Shown piece by piece: positions 9,620 through 17,756 of a DNA stretch of 49,305 nt. Numbering within the stretch: position 1 is the stretch's first letter; the number at the start of each line of letters is the position of its first letter. Source of the DNA: an uncultured Planctomycetota bacterium (GTDB lineage Bacteria; Planctomycetota; UBA1135; GCA-002686595); contig CAITGX010000061.1 of assembly GCA_903892045.1 (NCBI GenBank), positions 1 through 49,305 of the forward strand, written 5' to 3'. A program made the position numbers and the translations under genes. A model generated the notes under the pieces. That model was given only the letters and a program-made list of their open reading frames with translations. It ran no database searches and was not told the origin of the DNA.

Positions 9620-10318
9620 ATGCTGCTCGTCGCGGTGTCGCTCGCCTTCGCGCTGTCTCACGTCGCGCCAGCCGAGGATCCCGCGACCGCGCTCACCGCC
9701 GCCCTGCAGCGCTCCCGGCCCGCCCTGCGCGCCGCCGCGCTCGACCTCGCGCCCGCGACGGCCGAGCGGACGCTCGTCGAGGCGATTCGGCCGGCCCTCG
9801 GCGATCCGAGCGAAGAGGTCCGGCGCGCGGCCCTCGCGGCCTTGGGACGCATCCGCGCGCCCGAGTCCCTCGACGTTTTGCTCGAACATTCCGGGACGGC
9901 AGCGGCGAGCCTGCTACGTCACCCACGGGAACAGGCGCAGCTCTTCCGCGCCTTGGGTCAGCACGCCGACGCGCGCGCATTGCGCGTGCTCGCGAGCGAC
10001 GCCCTCGCCTCGCTCGAGCCCGAGCCGCTCCGCGCGCGCATCCTCGCGCTCGGCCGCATCCGCACCCACGAGTCCGTCGACGCGCTCGTCGCACTCGCCC
10101 GCTCACTCCCCTTCGCAGAGGAACAGCAGGTCCTGCACGAGCTGCGCCTCTCGTTCGCCGCGCTCACGGGCGAGAGCCCGGGCCAGACCGCAGCGAGCCT
10201 CGTGAAGAGGTGGGCCGAGCGACGCGCCGGGTTCGTGGTGCCCGCCGAGATTCCTGCGCTCCCCCCCGCCTTGGCTCGCCGCTGGCAAGCCGCTTGGAAC
10301 GAGGCCCCTTCGAGATGA
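9620..10318 (+). CDS. secreted HEAT-repeat protein
   Basis: ATG at 9620: MLLVAVSLAFALSHVAPAEDP then repeats such as AIRPALGDPSEEVRRAALAALGRIRAPESLDVLLEH. Confidence 0.75.
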   Translation: MLLVAVSLAFALSHVAPAEDPATALTAALQRSRPALRAAALDLAPATAERTLVEAIRPALGDPSEEVRRAALAALGRIRAPESLDVLLEHSGTAAASLLRHPREQAQLFRALGQHADARALRVLASDALASLEPEPLRARILALGRIRTHESVDALVALARSLPFAEEQQVLHELRLSFAALTGESPGQTAASLVKRWAERRAGFVVPAEIPALPPALARRWQAAWNEAPSR

Positions 10319-12036
10319 AGCGCGCCCTCTCCGCGCTCGTCGCCGCACTCCTGTGCGCGTGCTCGGACCCCGAGCCGCGCTCGGTGTTGCTCGTCACGCT
10401 CGACACCACCCGGGCCGACACGCTCGGCTGTTACGGCGCGAGCCCCTCCGTCACGCCCCACATCGACGCGCTCGCGGCCGAGGGCGTGACCTTCGAGTGG
10501 GCGCGCACGGTCACCCCGACGACCCTGCCGGCCCACACGTCGATGCTGACGGGCCTGTACCCCAACCGCCACACGGTGCGGGACAACAGCCTGAGCGCCG
10601 TGCCGAGCGCTGCAACCACCGTGGCGGAGCTCGCCTCCGCGGCCGGCATCGCCTGCGGCGCCTTCGTCTCCGCCAAGGTGCTCGACCGCACCTTCGGGCT
10701 CGATCAGGGCTTCGCGCACTACACGCAGCCGGCCCGCGAGAACGATGTCGTGACGAGCACCGGATTCGCCACGCGCAGCGCGGCGGACACGGCCGCGGAC
10801 GCCGCAGGCTGGATCGAGTCGCTGCCCGCGGAGCGCTCGTTCTTCGCTTGGGTGCACTTCTTCGATCCGCACCAGCCTTGGACCGCCGGCGAGGAGTGGC
10901 TCGCCAAGGCAAAAGGCAATCCGTATCTCGCCGAGGTGGCCGCGACGGATGCCGCCGTCGGGGCGCTGGTCGATGCGCTGAAGCGCAGCGGGCGTCTCGC
11001 TCACACGACCATCGTGGTCGTCGGCGACCACGGCGAGGGCCTCGGCGAGCATGGCGAGGACTCGCACGCGTACTTCGTGTACGACTCGACGCTGCGAGTG
11101 CCGCTGGTCCTGCGACGCGGCGATCGCTCGCGCGCCGGCGAGCGCGTGTCGACGATGACCAGCGTGGTCGACGTCGGCCCGACGATCTGCGAAGCGCTCG
11201 GCATCCGTACGCTCGCCGACGCCGACGGGCAGAGCCTGTACTCCCAAGTGCCCGACGCCGCGCGCGGCGTGTACTTCGAGTCGTTCTACGGGCTCTTGCA
11301 CTACGGCATGGCTCCGCTCGTGGGCTGGGTCGACTCGCGCGGCAAGTACATCCACTCGTCCACCTCGGAGTTCTACGAGCCGCAGCGGGCTCCGCGCGAG
11401 CCGCGCAGCCTGCTCGACGAGCGCAGTGCCGTGGCCGCTGCGCATCGCGAGCAAATCGCGCGCACGCTGGCGCGCCCGGCGCTCGAGCAGGGTGCGTCCG
11501 TCCAAGGAGACGCATCGCTCCTGCGCAACATCGAGGCCCTCGGCTACGCGAGCGCGCCAGCCTTCAGCGGTGCGCTGCCGGATCCCCTCGCGCCGAGCGA
11601 GCGGCCGAGCCCGCACCAACGCGCCGACGAGCTGCGCACCTGCGATCAGGGACAACGTCTGTTCGAGCGCGGTCGCTTCGCGGACGCCGAGCGCTTGCTC
11701 GAGCGCGTGGCGCGCGAGAACCCGGACAACACCTTCGCTCTCGAGTTCCTCGCCCACTGCCAGATGCGCCTTGGCAAGTTCCGCGAGGCGCGCGAGAGCT
11801 TCGAGCGCGCGCTCGAGCGCGGCCAAGAGCGCGCGCCCACCCTGCGCGGCCTTGGCTACGCGCTGCAGCGGCTTGGCGAGACCGAGGCTGCCCGCGAGCG
11901 CTGGACGCGCGCCGCCGAGCTCGATCCGAGCGACCTCGAGACCCTGCGCATGCTGCTGCAGCTCGCTCTCGAAGCCGGCGACACCGCCGCCGAAGCCCGC
12001 TGGCGCTCTGCCTTGAAGGCCGCGTCGACTCCCTGA
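10315..12036 (+). CDS. alkaline-phosphatase-superfamily ('sulfatase-like') lipoprotein with C-terminal TPRs
   Basis: MKRALSALVAALLCACSDPEP; VLLVTLDTTRADTLGCYG, TPTTLPAHTSMLTGLYPNRH, VVVGDHGEGLGEHGE; TPR region LAHCQMRLGKFREARESFERALERG. ATGA overlap with the upstream stop. Confidence 0.88.
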   Translation: MKRALSALVAALLCACSDPEPRSVLLVTLDTTRADTLGCYGASPSVTPHIDALAAEGVTFEWARTVTPTTLPAHTSMLTGLYPNRHTVRDNSLSAVPSAATTVAELASAAGIACGAFVSAKVLDRTFGLDQGFAHYTQPARENDVVTSTGFATRSAADTAADAAGWIESLPAERSFFAWVHFFDPHQPWTAGEEWLAKAKGNPYLAEVAATDAAVGALVDALKRSGRLAHTTIVVVGDHGEGLGEHGEDSHAYFVYDSTLRVPLVLRRGDRSRAGERVSTMTSVVDVGPTICEALGIRTLADADGQSLYSQVPDAARGVYFESFYGLLHYGMAPLVGWVDSRGKYIHSSTSEFYEPQRAPREPRSLLDERSAVAAAHREQIARTLARPALEQGASVQGDASLLRNIEALGYASAPAFSGALPDPLAPSERPSPHQRADELRTCDQGQRLFERGRFADAERLLERVARENPDNTFALEFLAHCQMRLGKFREARESFERALERGQERAPTLRGLGYALQRLGETEAARERWTRAAELDPSDLETLRMLLQLALEAGDTAAEARWRSALKAASTP

Positions 12037-12093
12037 GAGCATTTCGCACGGCCGTTGCCCCGAGGCCGTCGCGCACAGTACAAGACGGCCGGT

Positions 12094-13590
12094 ATGAAGC
12101 GCGCTGCCATCGACACCGTCGCCGCCGTCGACCTCGGGTCGAACAGCTTCCACATGGTCGTGGCGCAGCTGCACCACGAGGAGCTGCGCATCATCGACCG
12201 GCTGCGGGAGCGCACGGCCATCGCGGAGGGGCTCGACGAGAGTGACCGACTGAAGAGCAAGGTCGCCGAGCGCGCGCTCGAGTGCCTCGGGCGCTTCGGC
12301 CAGCGGCTGTCCCACATGCCCGCGGACTCCGTGCGGGTCGTCGGCACGAACACCCTGCGACGCATGCGCGACTCGCGCGCCTTCCTCGCCAAGGCCCGAC
12401 AGGCGCTCGGGCACCGCATCGAGGTGATTTCCGGCCGCGAGGAGGCGCGCCTGATCTACCTCGGCGTCACGCACGCCCACTCCGACGACTCCCGGCGCAA
12501 GCTCGTGGTCGACATCGGCGGCGGCAGCACCGAGTGCATCCTCGGGGAAGGCCCGGAGATCCTCGAGAGCGACAGCCTGCAGATGGGCTGCGTGCGCTGG
12601 TCGATGCAGTACTTCCCGGACGGCGAGATCACCAAGGAGCGCATGCAGAAAGCCCAGATCGCGGCCGGTCTCGAGCTGCAGGGCATCGCGCGCCGCTACC
12701 GGCGCCTCGGCTGGGAGAGCGCCATCGGCTCGTCGGGCACGATCGTCGCCTGCGAGGAGATGGTGCGCGCCGCGGGTTGGTCGATCCGCGGCATCACGGA
12801 CAAGTCGCTGCGCAAGCTGCGCAAGGCGCTGGTCGATGCGGGGCACCCGAGTCGCCTGCAGCTCCCCGCCCTGCAGGCCGATCGCGCGCCGGTGCTCGCC
12901 GGTGGCGTCGCGGTGCTGTCCGCGATCTTCAAGATCCTCGACATCGACGTGCTGCACGCGAGCCCGGGCGCCCTGCGCGAGGGCGTGCTGCACGACCTCC
13001 TCGGCCGCATGAAGCACGAGGACGTGCGCGAGCCCACGATCCGTTCCTTCGCGCGCCGGTACCACGTCGATCTGGAACAGGCGGGCCGGGTGGAGCGCAC
13101 GGCCCTCGCCCTGCTGACTCAGGTCGCGCCCACCTGGGAACTCGAAGGCTCCGCGCCTGCGCGCGTCCTGTCGTGGGCGGCACGGCTGCACGAGATCGGC
13201 CTTGCCATCTCCTACTCGGGCTACCACCGGCACGGCGCGTACCTTCTCGCGCACTCGGACATGAGCGGCTTCTCGCGCGAAGACCAGACCCAGCTCGCTG
13301 CACTCGTCGGCAATCACCGGCGCCGCCCCGATCGCGCAGGCTTCGACGACCTGCCGGCGGACCTGCTCGAGCCCTCGCTGCGCATGACCGCCATCTTGCG
13401 GCTCGCCGCACGCCTGCACCGCAGCCGCTCGCCCCGCCCGCTGCCCAAGTTCGACCTGTTCGTGCGCCGCAGCGAGCTGCGGCTCGAGTTCGAGCGCGAC
13501 TGGCTCGACGCGCACCCGCTCTCGCGCGCCGAGCTCCAGGAAGAGGCCGAACAGCTGCTGTCGCTCGGCTTCGAGTTGCGCTTCGCCTGA
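12094..13590 (+). CDS. ppx: exopolyphosphatase (Ppx/GppA family)
   Basis: AAVDLGSNSFHMVVAQL, VVGTNTLRRMRDSRAFL, VISGREEARLIYLGV, LVVDIGGGSTECILG; C-terminal HD-like region. Confidence 0.93.
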   Translation: MKRAAIDTVAAVDLGSNSFHMVVAQLHHEELRIIDRLRERTAIAEGLDESDRLKSKVAERALECLGRFGQRLSHMPADSVRVVGTNTLRRMRDSRAFLAKARQALGHRIEVISGREEARLIYLGVTHAHSDDSRRKLVVDIGGGSTECILGEGPEILESDSLQMGCVRWSMQYFPDGEITKERMQKAQIAAGLELQGIARRYRRLGWESAIGSSGTIVACEEMVRAAGWSIRGITDKSLRKLRKALVDAGHPSRLQLPALQADRAPVLAGGVAVLSAIFKILDIDVLHASPGALREGVLHDLLGRMKHEDVREPTIRSFARRYHVDLEQAGRVERTALALLTQVAPTWELEGSAPARVLSWAARLHEIGLAISYSGYHRHGAYLLAHSDMSGFSREDQTQLAALVGNHRRRPDRAGFDDLPADLLEPSLRMTAILRLAARLHRSRSPRPLPKFDLFVRRSELRLEFERDWLDAHPLSRAELQEEAEQLLSLGFELRFA

Positions 13591-13625
13591 GCGCCGCCGC
13601 GACGCCCCCCGCGCGCCTCGCCCCG

Positions 13626-15935
13626 TCAGGCCTTCTCGCCCGGATCGGGCGCGATGCCACCGTCCTCGGTTGGGACGATCGGCTCGAGGACGATCGACTT
13701 GCCACGCCGCTCCGCACGCCGCGGAGTTCCTCCGAGCGCACCCCCATCGCGCTTGCGGCGCGCACGCCGCATCTTGGCGTCGATCGCGCGCGCAACCTCG
13801 GCGCGCGCCGCATCCGAGTCCGCATCGCCCTCGCTCCGCGGCTCCGGCTCGGGGCTCTCGCACAGCCGCTCGAGCAGCACGTCCTGAGCCGCGCGCCGGA
13901 CGGCCTTGCCCGGCCTGCAGCGCACGTAGCGCCCGTCGGCGCCGAGCTGCCATGCCTGCACGTTGTCGGCGAGGTAGGGCTCGATGCCTTCGCTCATCAC
14001 ACGCTGCGCGAGACGCTTCTCGGTGACGGGGAAGCACGTCTCGACGCGCCGGAACAGGTTGCGCTGCATCCAGTCCGCACTGGCGCAGTAGCACACCTCG
14101 TCGCCGCCAGCGAGGAACCAGAAGATGCGGCTGTGCTCGAGGAAGCGTCCGACGATCGACCGCACGCGAATGCGATCGCTCACGCCCGGGATGCCGGGCT
14201 TGAGGCAGCAGGTCCCGCGCACGACGAGATCCACCTGCACGCCCGCCTGCGAGGCGCGGTACAACGCCTGAATGATCTGCGGCTCGGACAGCGCGTTCAT
14301 CTTCGCCACGATGCGCGCAGGCTTGCCGGCTTCGGCATTGCGCAGCTCGGTCTCGATCAGCCCGAGCAAGGTTCGGTGCAGCGAGAACGGCGACTGCACG
14401 ATGCGACGCAGGCGCGTCACCCGACCGAGACCGGTGAGCTGCAGGAACAGCCGGTGCACGTCCTCGCCCATATCACGGTCGCAGGTCAGCAACGCGAAGT
14501 CGGTGTAGCCGCGCGTCGTGCGCACGTGGTAGTTGCCCGTGCCGAGGTGCACGTAGCGCCGCAGCTTGCGCCCTTCGCGCCGCACGATCATGAGCATCTT
14601 CGCGTGCGCCTTGTAGCCGACGATGCCGTACACGACGTTGGCGCCGGCCTGCTGCAGCTTTGTGGCGAGCTTGATGTTGTCCGCCTCGTCAAAGCGCGCA
14701 CGCAGCTCGATGACCGCCGTCACCTCCTTGCCCGAGCGCGCCGCTTCGATCAGCGCATCGACCATGGGCGAGTCCCCGCCGGTTCGGTAGAGCGTCTGCT
14801 TGATCGCCAGCACGCTCGGATCGCTCGCGGCCTGCCGCACGAGCTCGACCACGGGCGCGAACGAGTCGAACGGGTGGTGCAGCAAAAGGTCGCCCTTGCG
14901 CAGCACCTCGAACAGGTCCGCGCCACCCTGCTGCACGCGCCGGGGAATGCGCTGGACGAAGGCCGGGTACTTGAGGTCGGGCCGCTCGACGAGATCCACC
15001 ATCGCCACCAGCCGGTGCATGTTGACCGGGCCGTGCACGCGATACAGGTCGCGCTCGTCGAGCTCGAACTCGCGCAGCAGGAAACGCGCGGTCTCCTCTG
15101 GACACGTATCCGCCACCTCGAGCCGCACCGCCTCGCCAAAATTGCGATCCGCGAGCTCGCCCTTGAGCGCGCGCATCAGGTCGTCGGCCTCTTCCTCGTC
15201 GACCCACAGGTCGCTGTTGCGCGTCACGCGGAACTGGTAGCAGCCCTCGACCTTCATGCCCGGGAACGCCTCGCCCACGTGCGCGTGCACCACCGACGAG
15301 AGCAGCACGAAGTCGAAGGCCCCGGTCGCGACGCCGTCGGGCAGCTGGATCAGGCGCGGCAGCGAGCGCGGCACCTGCACGATGGCCGTGCCGCTCTCGC
15401 GTCCGTAGGCGTCGTCGCCCGACACGGACACGACGAAATTGAGCGACTTGTTGTGGATGCGCGGAAACGGATGCGACGGGTCGAGCCCCACCGGCGTCAG
15501 CACCGGCAGGACCTCGTTGGCGAAGTAGCGCTGGATCCACGCCTGTTGGCGCTGGTTCCAGTCGGTGCGCTTGAGCAGCCGAATGCCCTCGCGCTCGAGC
15601 GCGGGCAGGAGCACCTCGTTCAGCAGCCGGTACTGCTCCGCGACGAGCGCGTGAGCGCTCTCGCCGATGCGGCGCAGCGTCTCGGCGTTGGACATGCCGT
15701 CCGGCTCGCTGCGCGGGATGCCATGGCTCTGCTGCTGGCGCAGCCCGGCCACGCGAATCTCGAAGAACTCGTCGAGGTTCGTGCTGCAGATCGCGAGGAA
15801 GCGCACGCGCTCGAGCAGCGGCGTCGTCGGGTCCTTGGCCTGCTCGAGGACGCGGGCGTTGAACTCCAGCTGAGACAGTTCCCGGTTCAGGTACAGCGAG
15901 GGATCGCGCAGGTCCGGCGGAACGTGGGCAGCCAT
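13626..15935 (-). CDS. ppk1: polyphosphate kinase 1
   Basis: YLNRELSQLEFNARVLEQA, RVRFLAICSTNLDEFFEIRVAGL, DLLLHHPFDSFAPVVELVRQAASDPSVLAIKQTLYRTGGDSPMVDALIEAA, TGNYH, LVVRGTCCLKPGIPG. Confidence 0.97.
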   Translation of the reverse strand: MAAHVPPDLRDPSLYLNRELSQLEFNARVLEQAKDPTTPLLERVRFLAICSTNLDEFFEIRVAGLRQQQSHGIPRSEPDGMSNAETLRRIGESAHALVAEQYRLLNEVLLPALEREGIRLLKRTDWNQRQQAWIQRYFANEVLPVLTPVGLDPSHPFPRIHNKSLNFVVSVSGDDAYGRESGTAIVQVPRSLPRLIQLPDGVATGAFDFVLLSSVVHAHVGEAFPGMKVEGCYQFRVTRNSDLWVDEEEADDLMRALKGELADRNFGEAVRLEVADTCPEETARFLLREFELDERDLYRVHGPVNMHRLVAMVDLVERPDLKYPAFVQRIPRRVQQGGADLFEVLRKGDLLLHHPFDSFAPVVELVRQAASDPSVLAIKQTLYRTGGDSPMVDALIEAARSGKEVTAVIELRARFDEADNIKLATKLQQAGANVVYGIVGYKAHAKMLMIVRREGRKLRRYVHLGTGNYHVRTTRGYTDFALLTCDRDMGEDVHRLFLQLTGLGRVTRLRRIVQSPFSLHRTLLGLIETELRNAEAGKPARIVAKMNALSEPQIIQALYRASQAGVQVDLVVRGTCCLKPGIPGVSDRIRVRSIVGRFLEHSRIFWFLAGGDEVCYCASADWMQRNLFRRVETCFPVTEKRLAQRVMSEGIEPYLADNVQAWQLGADGRYVRCRPGKAVRRAAQDVLLERLCESPEPEPRSEGDADSDAARAEVARAIDAKMRRARRKRDGGALGGTPRRAERRGKSIVLEPIVPTEDGGIAPDPGEKA

Positions 15936-16086
15936 GGCAACGTCCGGTAGGATAGGCTCGACGGCGGTGCGACCGGACTCTTCCGCGCAGGTCCGACGGG
16001 ATTGATCGAAGCTTGATCCGCCGTCGGGCGCGCGGCACGCCCCCTCCGGCCTGCGGAAGAACGCCACGAACCGCGGCACACCCAGC

Positions 16087-16557
16087 ATGCAGATCCTGCT
16101 CGTACGCCACGCCATCGCCGAACCGGCCGGCTCCGACGCGGAGCGCGCGCTCACCGACGCTGGGCGTCGGGAGTTCGAGCGTGTGGCGGCCGCCGTGGCG
16201 GCTCGCGGCTGGCGTCCCGAGAGCGTTCTGCACTCTCCCCTGCGCCGGGCTCGCGAGACCGCCGAGATCCTCGGCCGTGCGCTCTACGCGCCCCTCGAGC
16301 CCTGCGCCGAGCTCGCGGAAGCGCCGTCCGCCGAGCTGCTCGGTCGGCTGCGCGCCCCCGCCGTGGCCCTCGTTGGCCACGAGCCGTGGATGTCCGCGCT
16401 CGCGGCTTGGTTGCTCACCGGACGACGGGAGCTGGGCCATGCGTTCCCCTTCGAACGCGGTGGATGCGCCCTGCTCGAAGGCCGGGCAGTGCCCGGCGAA
16501 GCCCGCCTACTGGCCTTCCTGCCTCCGGACGTCCTCCTCGGTTCGGGCGCCCCGTGA
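16087..16557 (+). CDS. sixA: phosphohistidine phosphatase SixA-like
   Basis: MQILLVRHAIAEP (RHG motif), ALTDAGRREFERVA, VLHSPLRRARETAEIL, VALVGHEPWMS. Confidence 0.9.
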   Translation: MQILLVRHAIAEPAGSDAERALTDAGRREFERVAAAVAARGWRPESVLHSPLRRARETAEILGRALYAPLEPCAELAEAPSAELLGRLRAPAVALVGHEPWMSALAAWLLTGRRELGHAFPFERGGCALLEGRAVPGEARLLAFLPPDVLLGSGAP

Positions 16558-17255
16558 ACCCAGAGCGCTGGAAGGCCCGCGAGCGCGCGCGAGAGCTGGC
16601 GCGCCAGTCCCTGAGCAAGGGCGATGCCCTCGGCTGGTTCGAGCAGCTCTACCGCGAGGCGGGCTCCGACCCCGCGCGCATCCCTTGGGCCGACGACGAC
16701 GGCCACCCCCTGCTCCTCACCTGGCTCGCGAGCGCGCCGCGCCCCCGTCCGGGAGCGCGCGCCTTGGTGGTGGGCTGTGGACTGGGCGAGGACGCTCGCG
16801 CCCTCGCCGCTGCGGGCTGGACCGTCACGGCCTTCGACATCTCCCCGACGGCCGTCGAGTGGTGCCGGAGGCTCGCGCCCCCTTCCGCGGTACCGGCGAG
16901 CCCTGCGGCCCCGGTGGCCTACGTGCAGGCCGACCTGCTGGTGGCTCCCGAGTCGTGGCGACGCGGCTTTGAGCTCGTCCTCGAGTGCTACACGCTGCAG
17001 GCGCTGCCGGCAGCCCTGCGTCCGCAGGCCGCAAGCGCGCTCGCGTCGTTCGTCGCGCCGCGCGGCAGCCTGCTCGTGATCACGCGCCTGCGGGAACCCG
17101 ACGAACCGGCGGGCGAACTGCCTTGGCCCCTCGTTCGGGCCGAGGTGGAAGCGCTCGGCGCTCTCGGACTCGTCCAGCGCGAGTGGTCCGAGTTCCAGAG
17201 CGGTCCGTCGGAGCCGCGTAGTCGCCACGCTCGAGCGCGCTACGAAGCCTCGTGA
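16554..17255 (+). CDS. class I SAM-dependent methyltransferase
   Basis: ALVVGCGLGEDARALAAAGWTVTAFDISPTAVEWCRRL (motif I and acidic loop); GTG start overlaps the sixA stop (GTGA). Confidence 0.88.
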   Translation: MNPERWKARERARELARQSLSKGDALGWFEQLYREAGSDPARIPWADDDGHPLLLTWLASAPRPRPGARALVVGCGLGEDARALAAAGWTVTAFDISPTAVEWCRRLAPPSAVPASPAAPVAYVQADLLVAPESWRRGFELVLECYTLQALPAALRPQAASALASFVAPRGSLLVITRLREPDEPAGELPWPLVRAEVEALGALGLVQREWSEFQSGPSEPRSRHARARYEAS

Positions 17256-17474
17256 CGAAGCCCCGGACGCCGCAGGAACGCGAGGCGTTCGGTCGCTGGC
17301 CCGGAGTTGGCTCCAGTATCCGCACCGACGGGCGCGATGCTCTCGCCCCCTCGACACGACCGGCGGTAGCTGCGAGGCACGTGCTGCCCTCCGAAGTGGA
17401 CGGCAGCAGCGAACGCGCCCCGCGCGCTCGTTGAAGCCCGCTCCCCCGCGCCGTAGCCTGACTGGAGTCCCACG

Positions 17475-17756
17475 ATGTCGGTGCCCCGCCTCGAGTTGTT
17501 CCTCCATGGTTCGTCCCGCGCCGGACGCGAGGCACGCGCACAGGTGGAGAGCCTGCGCAGCCAGCTCGCGGGCGCACCGCTCGAGCTCACGATCACGGAC
17601 CTCGAGCGCCAGCCCGAGGCCGGCAAGGCCCTCGGCGTCCTGCTGACGCCGACGCTCGTGCGACGCGATCTGCCGGGCCAGCCGCGCGCGTTCGGCAGCT
17701 TCGCCGACGTCGGCGCGACCTTGCGCGCGCTGTCGCTCGCGGAGGGGAACGCGTGA
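17475..17756 (+). CDS. KaiB-family (thioredoxin-like fold) protein
   Basis: LELFLHGSSRAGREARAQVESLRSQL...LELTITDLERQPEAGKALGVLLTPTLVRRDLPGQPRAFGSF; matches remembered KaiB pattern LKLYVAGNTPNS...[24 protein letters not shown]. Confidence 0.82.
   Translation: MSVPRLELFLHGSSRAGREARAQVESLRSQLAGAPLELTITDLERQPEAGKALGVLLTPTLVRRDLPGQPRAFGSFADVGATLRALSLAEGNA

Noticed and set aside
9958-14094. 1378-aa minus-strand ORF
   Set aside because: Antisense to the AlkP-superfamily and ppx genes, whose translations show clear conserved motifs; shadow frame.
12282-15950. 1222-aa plus-strand ORF
   Set aside because: Out-of-frame with ppx then antisense to ppk1; no domain, Arg-rich.
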